In this document: positions 21,479 to 31,265 of the stretch, one piece after another
How positions within the stretch are numbered: the stretch's first letter is position 1
Layout: every line of letters begins with the position of its first letter
From: Copromyces sp. CBS 386.78
Lineage: Eukaryota > Ascomycota > Sordariomycetes > Sordariales > Sordariaceae
DNA: 64,000 nt
NCBI GenBank assembly: GCA_030685235.1
Contig: MU839241.1
Span: 1 to 64,000 of the forward strand
Direction: 5' to 3'
Position numbers and translations under genes: made by a program
The notes under the pieces: model-generated
Seen by the model: the letters and a program-made list of their open reading frames with translations, nothing else
Told to the model about the DNA's origin: nothing
The model's database searches: none

Positions 21479-22030
21479 ATGTCGGAAGACACGAACGTCC
21501 AGTCCATCGAAGATTTCATGCGCTATCTCGAGCCAAAGTACAATGATCCTACTCTCTGGGCGATCGACATTTCCAATTTCTTCAAACAGCTCGCCGCCCA
21601 CATGAAGAAGTTTCCGCGACTTGAAGAGCGTGCCGACGGCGTACGCTCTTTCAAGCGTGTGATTCAGGCGCTGAGGGACCTGTCAACCGAGCGTTACCTG
21701 AACGAGAAAATTGGAGAGCTTGCCGGCGTTTCGCGAAGCGACACGGAGGAGGCAGTGTATGTTGGCGTCAACTTGCCCTCACACGATGAGACCCAAAACG
21801 TTGAGTCCGTGTCCAGTGCGGACGATACTGCCAGCTACAACTTTGTAGCCAAAACGGCTTACACCGTTTGCATCAACGAGGACCCTCCTGCTTCTGTGAT
21901 TGACAGCCTGGCTCTCAAAGGCAACGGCCCTGTCACGGTTACTATTCGCGTCCAGAAGGAGGCCGATGCTACTTCTGGCGTCAGTGATGGCGGCGATGCC
22001 AAACCGGAGGGTTCGGAGTCTCTGTTCTAG
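21479..22030 (+). CDS. Divergent tandem family member (183 aa)
   Basis: Function unknown. ATG 21479 (caagATGtcg) with a TATA box ~90 bases upstream. Residues about 8-80 are helical (DFMRYLEPKYNDP, then FFKQLAAHMKKF, then FKRVIQALRDLS), with RVIQALRDL in place of the sibling VLRELP block. The linker is short and acidic. The module (residues about 118-160: YNFVAKTAYTVCINEDP, then LKGNGPVTVTIRV) keeps GP-x-TV. No signal peptide or membrane segment. It is the most divergent intact member, and its assignment rests on the C-terminal module and its place in the array. Confidence 0.65.
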   Translation: MSEDTNVQSIEDFMRYLEPKYNDPTLWAIDISNFFKQLAAHMKKFPRLEERADGVRSFKRVIQALRDLSTERYLNEKIGELAGVSRSDTEEAVYVGVNLPSHDETQNVESVSSADDTASYNFVAKTAYTVCINEDPPASVIDSLALKGNGPVTVTIRVQKEADATSGVSDGGDAKPEGSESLF

Positions 22031-22369
22031 ACTTCTTGAAGTTAGAAGTAGTTTCACTCACTTGGTAAAAGAGAGAGGGAGTCTCCAATTTGCCACTGGA
22101 AGACCATATGCACAATAGTAAGAAGGAAAGGAGCTTTCTGTTGAACAAGAGGGCCATGACAGTCGAACCACACATGTGCCGCTCATGTAGAGGTACCTCG
22201 ACATATTGAGTGTTTCCCCCTTCCCATTTCCTTTCACGCTTTTCTTCCTCCATTAACGAATTGTCACAAACACTCGTTTTTTCTTGTCTAACATATACTG
22301 TGCATGAATCATTGCCAAACTTCACTACTCCCGCAAGTCTTCGCTCACAAGTTCCGACAAGAGGCATCA

Positions 22370-22600
22370 TGTCGACAGCAGCGGACATCGACGAACAACA
22401 AGCACTTGCTATGCTTGTTGCAGATATGGAATCCAACTTTCTGAGTGTCGAACGATCAAGCTAGAAGGATTGCGTTCTTGATCTCGCCAAGCTGTTCTAT
22501 GGTCTACACTCTACAGCCAATCGCCCAGCTTAACTTCAACGTGGAACTGGACAAGCTTTTCACAAACCTCAAGAAGGTATGTTCCCCTCCTCCTATCGAC
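22370..22600 (+). pseudogene. N-terminal relic of a tandem family-like gene
   Basis: ATG 22370 starts a short frame (DIDEQQALAMLVADMESNF) that ends at TAG 22461-22463. Family-like helical text continues in shifted frames (CVLDLAKLFYGLHS, then NVELDKLFTNLKK) to about 22575. No C-terminal module follows. Confidence 0.4.
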
Positions 22601-23323
22601 CAGCTTCCTCTTGCTCACAGCGCCCAGATGCTTGCTACCCCGGCGATGGTCCTCTTTGTGCCAGATGTCATCTCATATACGTGCCCAATTCTCGGCATCT
22701 CCCCGGCACCCGGCCTCTGCCCCGACCTCAACAAGCCCAGAATCTCTTCGACACTTCCAACGGTGTATGTTTTCTGGTCGTCCTCCAGTCGCCCTTTGCA
22801 GCAGCCCTATTCCTATCGACAGAAGCTCTGTTCGTCCTAATAGCGGCTCTTTTCCTCCCGACAGCAGGTTGATTCCTCTTCAGACGGCGCTAGGCACTAG
22901 GGGCGTTAGCATTTCATCCAAACCTGGCAATATACAGCCAAGGGCGTTGCGGCTATAAATCTTCACTAGCACAAGACGAACATGTTTGCTCTTCCGGATA
23001 CCACTCACAATCCCCCTCCTTTCATGCCGAATAAGGCCATGTTCGTTCTAGCAGTAGTACAGGAAGAGGAGCTCTTCTGTCCTTAACCCGAAACGTTTCT
23101 GTCACCAGAAAAAGGCTTCTGTCACTGCACTAAGGGCACGACGAAGACGCCTTAAACAACTTCCCTAGCGGCTCAAGTGTGGCCCTATTGAGGTTGAATG
23201 ATTTACTTTGCTAACTGTGGCTGCGAGTGCGGCCTTTAGGCTCATAAACTCCCCGAGCTCTTCGCAAGCGCGTTGTCACAGATTTTCTCGACACTTCCAA
23301 GTGGAACTTTACCCGGTCACAAG
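22601..23323. other. Intergenic region with a segment repeated near 25.27 kb
   Basis: No gene supported. 23,215-23,290 (gctgcgagtgcggcc, then ttctcg) matches 25,276-25,350 upstream of the gene at 25393, so the two loci share duplicated upstream DNA. Confidence 0.5.
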
Positions 23324-23715
23324 ATGTCATCGGCCCCTCAAAGCTCTCAGTCTCACGGCGGCAAAGCTGCCAGGATCACGACTCCCGAGTCCATCCCCAC
23401 CCTCCAGATTGAATCCGAGGGTATCGTCAGGTGCCATGTCACCTTTAAGACAGACGGAGCTGGCAACTTCCGTGCCAAGGGCAATGTCCAGCCTTTCAAT
23501 ACCACCATGAACTCGTTCATGGTAACTGAGCGAGCTTCACTATCCAAGCTGGTGGTGAGCTCAACCTTACCGCGTATCACGGTGCCAAATTCTCCGTGTT
23601 TTTCGAAGGGGGCGATGCCCATTTGCACAAGAAGAGCGGGGACAAGTTTCGGCGCATCAAGTTGGAGGCTGAGGAAGGTCATGTTGCCATGGGGGCGGAC
23701 CCCCCCACCCGATAG
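23324..23715 (+). pseudogene. Unrecognised gene with one frameshift
   Basis: ATG 23324 opens a frame with good codon use (IPTLQIESEGIVRCHVTF, then GNFRAKGNVQPFNTTMN). Near 23535 the coding frame moves by one base and continues (TIQAGGELNLTAYHGAKFS, then FRRIKLEAEEGHVAMGAD) to TAG 23713-23715. Alternating beta-type hydrophobic residues suggest a small beta-sandwich, but I do not recognise the family. Either a real indel or an assembly error would explain the shift. Confidence 0.45.
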
Positions 23716-24045
23716 CACCGTCTTCAAACCCACGTCGTCTTGTTTATCCTCCGCAAGCTGGAAAAGACTTCGTTTATCCGGGCCACGGAGCCCAGCCACA
23801 AGGATCTCTGCGCCGCATCTGACGGCCTTTATAGGCTCGAAGAGAGTTTCCTCGACCTTGATGTGAGCATCATCAAAGAGACGAAGGTTGAGGAGGTGAT
23901 GAGGGGCATCCTCAACCTGGAGAACATTGTGGAGGACGAGGAGATTGAGTTCCAGTGGAAGGCTCGCTCCCAAGCTCTGTTGAATGAGTAGAAGGCGTGG
24001 AAGGAGCGTGTTGTCGCTGACATTAAGGAACCTGTCGAGGAGTAA
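23716..24045 (+). pseudogene. Relic paralogue of the gene at 25393
   Basis: The frame from about 23740 matches the 25393 protein along its length (LFILRKLEKTSFIRATEP, then LYRLEESF, then EEVMRGILNLENIVED). TAG at 23989-23991 stands where the paralogue has Trp (TGG), a G to A change, and the frame continues to TAA 24043-24045. The start of the gene is not clear. Confidence 0.55.
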
Positions 24046-25392
24046 AGTGCATGGAAGTATCGCGCGCTACGTTGGAGGCTTTTTGTTGTTTTGTTGATCC
24101 AAAGTTGGATCCAATCGTGTACATATATCGAGGATACCCCTTCTTTCATTTCCTTTCCTTTCCTTCCTTTCTCAACTGTCTTTGCTTCTTTCCTTCTTCA
24201 TCTTTCAATCAATCACTTCAACCATTTCCTCTTAGTCCTGTGCACCCGTGTTATCTTCTACCCTGTAAAATGTGACAGGAACTGTCTGGATTTCTACCGC
24301 CTTTATGTCATTACCGAGGGCTATAACCCTGCACGTTCTTTTCATAGGAACTCTTACGAAAACTGTTCTTTAGTGACTTTCATACCTTTTCTCCTTTCCA
24401 CAAAATCCCTACTGCCTCGCATTCTTACTAAGTCGTCAATAACTCCACGGCTTTGGAAGAAAGGAACGGACTGGGTATCCACGCGAGTTTGAGATTTCTT
24501 ATGAGCAAGTGCGTTATCTCGAGGAAGCCTGGAGGGAGGTATTGAACGTGTAAATTTCCGCGTACCTTCCAGATAGGAAGAACGAGCAGCCATTTGATGA
24601 CGTTTTTTCTTTCGACTGCCACTCTTGACGCCCTCGTATTGTATAAACGGTTTATGTTTCAACCCCGCACTTGTTTGCTATTCTTCTACTTATGACATTG
24701 CCAGTATATAAGAAGCTTTTTGGTTGCCCTGTGTTTTGATTTCTTCTTCCCTTCTTCAACCACATCCAGGCGGTCTCACTTTCTACCAGCTACTTCTCTC
24801 TACCCAAGCATCACAAAAGCACATCTTCCTCGTCGACGAGAACAACCTCTTCCACACTGCTGCTCGCCGGTGCTCAAGCTCACCGCAACTCGTAAGTAAA
24901 CTCTGGTGCCGTCTTCTCTCCACGTCTCACTTTCCACATCACCACCTTTGATCCACGTCTCACGAAGGCTCCTCGCGTCCGCACTATGGAGATTTTGCCA
25001 AGTGGTTTTCATTGTTGCTACAGTTTCTACAATATTTAATACACGCGCGTCTTCATCACAAGCCTGTCTGTTTTCCCCAGAACAAGTCATCTGCTTCCCT
25101 CGTTCCCTCTCTTTTCCTCCCGTCCTTTGAGTGCAGATTCAGCAGCGCGCTCTTCCGCCCTATGCTCGCCCTGCTGAGAACTCCTCAACTTCTCCTCCAC
25201 TCCCCTCCTTGCCGAACAAGACCTCTACAATGGCAGTCCAAGTGAGATCGTCTCGAGCTTGACAAATTTCTAACCATGGCTGCGAGTGCTGCTTCCAGGC
25301 TCATTGTCTTCCCAAGCTTCCTTCCCGCCGCAAGCGCCGCGCAAGTTTCTCGCCCTCCTAGTGGAGTTTTATAAGCGCGTACCAGGTACAAG
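24046..25392. other. Intergenic region
   Basis: No gene, RNA or repeat that I can support, apart from the duplicated upstream segment at about 25,276-25,350. Pyrimidine-rich throughout. Confidence 0.4.
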
Positions 25393-25803
25393 ATGGTAAG
25401 TTTCCGCCTGAAGGATCCAAGTTATTATGTACTTCTCATGGGATCAACAAGTGCTAACGCTCTCCTTTCACAGGAGCACAACCAAACCTTTCTCGTGCAC
25501 TTCTTCGGCGCCAACCTGGTCATGGGGTTGATCGCCCGGGTGAGGGAGCCCACCACCCACAGAGAGTGGGACGAGTTGTCCGCGTCCCTCCACGGGCTGG
25601 AGGAGATCAGAGATCTGTCGGTCGGCGTCATGCTGGCCACCAACATCCGCCGGCTCCTCGAGGAGATCCTCGAGCTCGACACCATTCCCGCCGACGTCGA
25701 GTGGGAGTACGAGTTTGGGGCGCGCGCGAAAGCGCTGTTGTTCAAGTGGAACAGGCGTCTTGTGCAGGAGGCAATCGTCTTGTTCGGTCCCACTACAAAC
25801 TAG
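25393..25803 (+). CDS. Small helical protein with a one-codon first exon (110 aa)
   Basis: Function unknown. ATG 25393-25395 is followed at once by a strong donor (GTAAGT at 25396), a GCTAAC branch at 25453-25458 and CAG at 25471-25473. Exon 2 (25474-25803) begins GAG in phase, giving M-E-H-N. The unspliced frame is also open, so translation without splicing would add 26 residues. The protein is all-helical: HFFGANLVMGLIARVREP, then LSASLHGLEEIRDL, then NIRRLLEEILELDTI, then EFGARAKALLFKWNRR. There is no signal peptide. A decayed paralogue lies at 23716-24045, and the 3' half is tandemly duplicated just downstream. Confidence 0.6.
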   Translation: MVSFRLKDPSYYVLLMGSTSANALLSQEHNQTFLVHFFGANLVMGLIARVREPTTHREWDELSASLHGLEEIRDLSVGVMLATNIRRLLEEILELDTIPADVEWEYEFGARAKALLFKWNRRLVQEAIVLFGPTTN

Positions 25804-26249
25804 GGGACAACGCCTTAGGCGTCGTGGGAAAGGAGGAGGGCTGGGCTGACGAGGAGGAGGGCATTTTCGTCGATACAATATGAATACTATACGTTGAGGG
25901 TTTTCCCCTTCCTCCCTCTTGAAGTTTTCATCTAGATTCATCTATCAGTGGAAGTTCAGAGCAACACCATTCCCGCCGACGTCGAGTGGGAGTACGAGTT
26001 TGGGGCGCGCGCGAAAGCGCTATTATTCAAATAGAACAGGCGTCTTGTGCAGGAGGTAATCGTCTTGTTCGGTCCTACTACAAACTAGGGGACAACGCCT
26101 TAAGCGTCGTAGGAAAGGAGGAGGGCTGGGCTAACGAGGAGGAGGGCATTTTCGTCGATACAACATGAATACCATACGTTGAGGGTTTTCCCCTTCCTCC
26201 CTCTTGAAGTTTTCATCCAGATTCATCTATCAGTGGAAGTTCAGAGCAA
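25681..26249. repeat. 285-bp tandem duplication with RIP-type differences
   Basis: Copy 1 is 25681-25965 and copy 2 25966-26249; they align without gaps. I count 12 differences, all C:G versus T:A transitions (nine mutated in copy 2, three in copy 1); ten of them fall in CpA/TpG. Copy 2 has lost coding capacity, for example TGG to TAG at 26032-26034. Confidence 0.9.
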
Positions 26250-26465
26250 TTGCTGTGCCCACTTATTATATCTGCTCGCTTGACTTCAACACTGTGGTGC
26301 CTAGGGGTACGTTCTGCAAAACTCGAGAGGATCTACCGGAGATTACAGGTAGGCTTCATGATCAAAGATCCAGGAGAATACCCTACCATAACCTCCTGCG
26401 TTGTAAGACTATGGCACTGTAGGAATGCTCGGCCTATCCTAGCCGTTGATGCTGCAAGGACGCAG

Positions 26466-26935
26466 TCAGAGTTCCCTCTCGCCGAGTTCGCGAGCGTATC
26501 TGACGATTTGCAACGCGAAGTCTTGCACGTTCTTCCCGTCTCGGCAATCCTGGTAGGTGTACCTAATGGAGTCGAGTTTGGCGAGGACGTGAGCTCGGGT
26601 GGGTCGGAAACGCTGGCTAACCAGGCGTTCCCAACTGTCCAAGTCTGCCCTGACATTGGCCCGTTGGGTAGGGGTCAGCTGGGCAATCCACCATGTCTTG
26701 GCCGCGCCATAAAACAGGTCATGGAGGTTGAGCGTCAGGTATTCTGTCCTAGCGTTGGTGGTTGCGTTGCACCGGACGGACTCGAAAAATAAGGGCACGG
26801 ATTTGAAATACGTGTCCCCTTTGTACTGGTAGTAGTCTTTGCCTTGGCAATCTTTGTCTGGGGCGTCTGGGATCGGTTCGGTGCTTGAGGGTTGTTGGGT
26901 TGTATGTCTTATTATTGTAACCTACAGGTATAGAC
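26466..26935 (-). pseudogene. LTR-retrotransposon Gag fragment
   Basis: The minus-strand frame reads as a retroelement capsid region: KGDTYFKSVPLFFE, then EYLTLNLHDLFYGAAKTWW, then DSWERLVSQRFRP, then VQDFALQIVRYARELGE. A Trp-rich 'AKTWW' with 'W-x-x-L-x(2)-RF' about 20-30 residues later is typical of Ty3-type Gag. No LTRs or pol are found around it, and the frame ends at 26466. It shows little RIP, unlike the big AT-rich elements. Confidence 0.55.
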
Positions 26936-27313
26936 AGGATTAGATCGTTTGTTCCGATGCTTGGTACCTCTACAACTGACAGGAAAACCATAAATCCATA
27001 GCGTTCTAGCTTTTAGCCAAGCGTGGAGCAGGAATGGCGCACAAGGGTGTTAGCAACATCAAAGAAGGGCAATCCTAACCCAGTAACCCTGTGATAAGCA
27101 GGCTGAGAAGTTCCTTTAAGAACCTTACCTACCTTAAGGTACCTTCACCAGTAACCGCACATATTGGCCGTGGAAGCTCGAAAGGGATAGTTCGCCAATT
27201 TGGATCTCAGCAGCAAAATATTCCACGATTGCTTTCGACAGTGTAGAGTTATGGGGCGTTGTGACCCGGTGTCGAGTGTACAATGAAAGTTCGGAGATCC
27301 AGGCCCCTGTCTA
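26936..27313. other. Non-coding stretch
   Basis: No gene or repeat supported. Confidence 0.35.
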
Positions 27314-27966
27314 CCGCAGCGGAAATATAAGGGCGGCGTCTTGAGCAGACGGGGCCATCTGCTCATGCCTCAGTTCCTATAGCAGTCTGGTTTACTGGAC
27401 CAGATGCCTCGTCTGGGCCAGACGGTTGAGGAAGCCTTCTGATTGGTCAGATTTTGGTATGAAATAATAAAAGCCAAAGACCCCTATAAGGACCTTCTAG
27501 AGGCCACTATAGAGGTCTTTTATTAATAGTAGAGGTAGGTAGTCTTGGTACTTGTCGTAGCAGTCTTTAGGCTAGCGAAGAAAGACTTCGACTTCGAAGT
27601 CCGAATGAAGGTATTCACAACCGCGCGAAACTTTTCGCGCGAAAAAAACTTGTCACCAATTGGAATCGAACTGGTGATCACAAGAATGAAAGCGACGACG
27701 AAAACCATTGAGCCACTGGCCCAATTGATTAGAAACGGGCTTCGTTCTTTCCATTCATATAGGGTAGTTGAGTTTTGACGGGGAAATGAACTTTCGGAAG
27801 AACCACCGTCAATGAGTTTTAGCGAGTATCTACAGGGGGCAATCCAATTGGCCAATCAGAGGGCCTCCTCAACCGTCTGGCCCAGACGAGGCATCTAGGC
27901 TACTTAATTCATCTGGGCCAGACGACTCCCTCTGGGCTAGATGTCGCTCGCATTTTTCCGCTATGG
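27314..27966. mobile_element. TA-flanked MITE with a tRNA-like unit, copy 3
   Basis: Ends CCGCAGCGGAAATATAAGG and (reverse complement) CCATAGCGGAAAAATGCG, with TA at 27312-27313 and 27967-27968. Subterminal repeats of GTCTGGGCCAGACG type occur on both sides. The tRNA-like unit is on the minus strand. It is the only complete copy not visibly nested in another element. Confidence 0.88.
27642..27722 (-). ncRNA. tRNA-like Pol III unit inside MITE copy 3
   Basis: Minus strand: TGGCTCAATGG (27715-27705), AGTTCGATTCC (27672-27662), T7 (27648-27642), then the cgcgcgaaaa palindrome. Confidence 0.5.
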
Positions 27967-28038
27967 TAGGTATTTGGATTAAGAGCGCTGGCGAGATTAC
28001 ATGAAACCAGACCACATCCCTCGGTGTTTATAGGGAAG

Positions 28039-29101
28039 AGGATGAACGAGACTCTAGTGAAACCCAAGACCGGGGCGAAGAATGGCTTTATGTTGGTCAC
28101 GGAAGTCTGTCGTCTGTTTGAGGACACCAACTTGCACGATTTTTCCGGCAAAATGTTCCAAGAGATAATGACATCGTATGAAGCAGCGGACGACCGGACG
28201 TGGGGGACTTAAGGCCCGTTCGTTTGTACGTTAGTACGTTCCTAGGTTAAGATTTTGTATGTAGGACGTACTACCGCACTACTGCGATTTTTCGTATTCG
28301 GCTTAAAAACCTTATTTTTCATGCACACCCTGCAACCACCTGCAACCACCTGCACTTACCCCAAATCCTCGATCTGACTAATTAGAAGGCCAGAATCTTC
28401 GAAATCCTTAACTATAGTTTTTAACGCACTACGTCTCAAAATCGAAACGTAGTACGTCAAGAACTGCGGTTAAGGCTTAACCCCTTATATTTATAGGGGA
28501 TGGCCGTCGCACTTAACCGCCTATAAATATACCTTAGGGGATGGCCGTCGCAAAGTTCCCAATTGAAATCTGTGACTAAAGTGACGATGAGAAGGATAGC
28601 GATGATAAAAAGGATGGCGATGATAAGAAGGATGGTGATGATAAGAAGGATGGTGATGATAAGAAGGATGGTGATGATAAGAAAGATGGCGATGATGATG
28701 AAAAGGATGGTAGTGATGATGATAAGAAAGATGGCGATGATGATGAAAAGGATGGTGGTGAAGGAGGAAGAAAGAGGAGGAAAGAAGAAAGGTAGAAAGG
28801 GGATGTTAAGCACCTCTTTCCATCTTGCAGCCAAAGTCTTGGCCTACCTTAACGCTGCCTTAATGTTGCAGGATTGCAGCTGCGGACCCTGCACGTTAAC
28901 ACGTTTATTTTCTAAAATCCCTAACGCGGACCCGAACAGGCCTTTACAGGATAATATCGGCACCTTCTTGCAACTACTATGCAAACTCCAGAGTGTCCCA
29001 GTTGGGAGGGACATGGCGATGCATGTGGTTTCCGGACATTGGGCGTTTAAAGAGCTTGCACAGCACGGAGGGGCATATAAGCAATTGCATGCGTGGTGGT
29101 A
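28039..29101 (+). pseudogene. Unrecognised gene fragment split by a MITE
   Basis: Left part 28039-28211 (ATG 28039) reads as protein (GFMLVTEVCRLFEDTNLHDF, then MFQEIMTSYEAADD), and its TAA stop is made at the MITE junction. Right part 28944-29101 also reads as protein (NIGTFLQLLCKLQSVPVG, then VVSGHWAFKELAQHGG) and ends at TAG. Removing the MITE with one TTA copy leaves the halves one base out of frame, so a second lesion exists or they are separate pieces. Family not recognised. Confidence 0.4.
28212..28943. mobile_element. PIF/Harbinger-like MITE with the empty site for MITE copy 1
   Basis: Ends AGGCCCGTTCG and (reverse complement) AGGCCTGTTCG, with TTA duplications at 28209-28211 and 28944-28946. 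It is the same family and orientation as 3781-5122 but has a plain TA at 28258-28259 where that copy holds the 654-bp MITE. It contains a GATGATAAGAAGGATGG-type microsatellite (about 28590-28770). Confidence 0.88.
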
Positions 29102-29464
29102 GCCATGAGGGAATGACATGTGGCTTTAGCAAATCCAAGGCAAGTAACAGAGTGCTTGCGATAGTGCATTAGCTCTGCTAATATTGGCTGGCATTTGGCA
29201 AGATTCCAAACCAGGCAACGCATGTACAATGTACCTTATGCATATTGTGTTAGCTGACTTGCCCTAAAAAGGCGCATGTCCGAGGGGCGCATTGTCGTAT
29301 AATCCAGGACAACCGGAATTAAAATCAGATAGGACCAGACATGCAACGGATGTTCATTTTTTTCTCTGTCCAAGTATATAACCTCCCATACCCTTCCATC
29401 TCTCAACCTTCCTTTCTTCATTCTACATCATCCAAAACCACCTTGAATCTTTCTGAAGATCGCA

Positions 29465-31093
29465 ATGGCGGCTTCATTTAAACTCTCATACGAACTTCAA
29501 TTGTCTCTGCCATCTCCATCCATGTCGCATCAGACTCCTACTAGAGGCCTAACGGCCACCGCCTCTCCTTCAACGCAGCCAGATGCCCAAACGTTCCCCG
29601 CGATGGAGCAATTATATCACAACCAAACACCGCAAGACGACGTGTGCCCCGATACCGGCGGCAGCTCGTACTCCGATCTTGACTGCAACCATCAACAATA
29701 TCCTGGGGCATCCCCCACAGGCAACGAGGCAAGGTTGAACAACGACCAGGCGTTCCTTACAGACATGGGAGTCTTTCCTGGTTTCGTCAACCAGTACCAG
29801 CCAACTCAGTATGCTAGTCAGCAAAATAATCAGTCTCAGGTAATCCCTACAGTGCCGGTAATGCCTCCATCCCACCCTGCCGCTTATCCGGCCTCTCCAG
29901 GCGGAACCGCTAACTTGAAGACTCGGGCACAGGCTCAAACAACGAGTTGGAACTTTGCCAACGAACTTCACGCAGAACTCTGCGACGACTTCAGTCTTCA
30001 GACTGATCTGGACCTCGACCTAAACACTCGCGCTTCTGCCCTGTTTGTCGATATCTGGACCTCGCAAGCGGCACAAGCGCCGAAGGAGCAGAAGTACTTC
30101 AGATATACTGGTCACTCGGTTGAGCTTCCGGTGGACCTGACGAGCTCCCCTCCACCGAGGTACATGTATACATCTACATCACCCAAGGCAACCAAAGAAT
30201 ACGGGTACTCCCAATACGACAACCCGTACCTTATCCCAGAGTCTGGACCACAATGGGGTGATGCTTGGTGTTCCAACGACGGATCCGACCCAAACATCCA
30301 CGGTCCTTTCAATCTCGTCAGCCCAGCAGACACGAAGCCGAAACAAGAGGTGGAGGCTGCGAACACCCGTACCCCTGACACAGCCAACGTCGTTGACCTC
30401 ACGGGTAGTCCTCCCCCGGCATATACAGCTGCCAATAGCCCTTTCTACCAACCCCGGCCACAGAGCAGCCCGCAGAACAATGCTGTCCGTGGCCTCGTCC
30501 ATAAATCAGAAAAAGACCTATCTACTCTATCTGATTTCATCAACAATGCGGACATAAAGCAGGAGCAAAAGGCCCAGGAAGACGGCAAGGATGAGAACAA
30601 CAAAGAGGAGGAGAAGCAGGAGCACGAAGTGAAGCAGGAGTGCGAAGAAGAGCAACTGTCCGTAAAGGAGGGGTACCCCACCCCCTACTCAACACTCCCA
30701 ACATTAGCCAGCACTCCTTCGCAACAGCCCGGTAACGAAGAAGCGGGGCTCTCTGACCAACTCGTTCCTGACAACTTCCTCGAACTGTGTGAGGATGTCT
30801 GGCAAAACGAGGCAAAGCCGGCCATTGCCGCCATGCTCAGCAAAAGAAAGCACAATATTGCATCATGGGATGACCGGGTGGAGTTCGTCATGCAATGCCT
30901 TGACGATTTGACCGAGATAAACTCGGAGGATGTCTATGTAGAGCCATGTGGTGCACTGAACATGCCTCCATCGCCACCGAACAGCAAGAGGAGGAGGGAT
31001 TCCGAAGCACAAGACGAACGCCAATCTGAAGCAAGGCACAGCAAGAGACGCCGTCTGGACAACGAAAGCACCAGCACAAGCCAGCTTGGATGA
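29465..31093 (+). CDS. Ser/Pro-rich, probably nuclear protein of unknown function (542 aa)
   Basis: Not recognised. ATG 29465 (atcgcaATGgcg) lies ~90 bases after a TATA element (aagtatataac near 29372). Residues about 1-150 are Gln/Pro/Ser/Asn-rich. Two similar motifs, VDLTSSPPPRY near residue 224 and VVDLTGSPPPAY near 310, look like SUMO-interacting motifs (hydrophobic core, D-L-T, then Ser). An acidic/Lys stretch (KQEQKAQEDGKDENNKEEEK) lies near 365-390. A short helical segment (FLELCEDVWQNEAKPAIAAML) lies near 440-460, and KRRRDSE/KRRRLDNE near 510-535 form a bipartite basic patch, a likely nuclear signal. The TGA stop at 31091-31093 is followed by 57 open codons in the same frame, highly charged (NTRDDDSNHDDDDG), ending at TGA 31265-31267; the first stop may be a recent CGA to TGA change. 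Confidence 0.7.
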   Translation: MAASFKLSYELQLSLPSPSMSHQTPTRGLTATASPSTQPDAQTFPAMEQLYHNQTPQDDVCPDTGGSSYSDLDCNHQQYPGASPTGNEARLNNDQAFLTDMGVFPGFVNQYQPTQYASQQNNQSQVIPTVPVMPPSHPAAYPASPGGTANLKTRAQAQTTSWNFANELHAELCDDFSLQTDLDLDLNTRASALFVDIWTSQAAQAPKEQKYFRYTGHSVELPVDLTSSPPPRYMYTSTSPKATKEYGYSQYDNPYLIPESGPQWGDAWCSNDGSDPNIHGPFNLVSPADTKPKQEVEAANTRTPDTANVVDLTGSPPPAYTAANSPFYQPRPQSSPQNNAVRGLVHKSEKDLSTLSDFINNADIKQEQKAQEDGKDENNKEEEKQEHEVKQECEEEQLSVKEGYPTPYSTLPTLASTPSQQPGNEEAGLSDQLVPDNFLELCEDVWQNEAKPAIAAMLSKRKHNIASWDDRVEFVMQCLDDLTEINSEDVYVEPCGALNMPPSPPNSKRRRDSEAQDERQSEARHSKRRRLDNESTSTSQLG

Positions 31094-31265
31094 AAGCGTC
31101 GCAACACCCGAGACGACGACAGCAACCACGACGACGACGACGGCCTCGATGGAACAAAAGAACAAAAGGAAGGGCCGAAGGAATCGCCAGAACCCAAGAT
31201 AAGGAGAGGATCAAGTACCTGCAGAGCTTCCCCGGCGAGTCAGCCAAGAGCTAGTTGGACCGTAT

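Noticed and set aside
29612..29971. Antisense open frames under the gene at 29465
   Set aside because: They follow from the base composition of the sense gene; no start context or motif.
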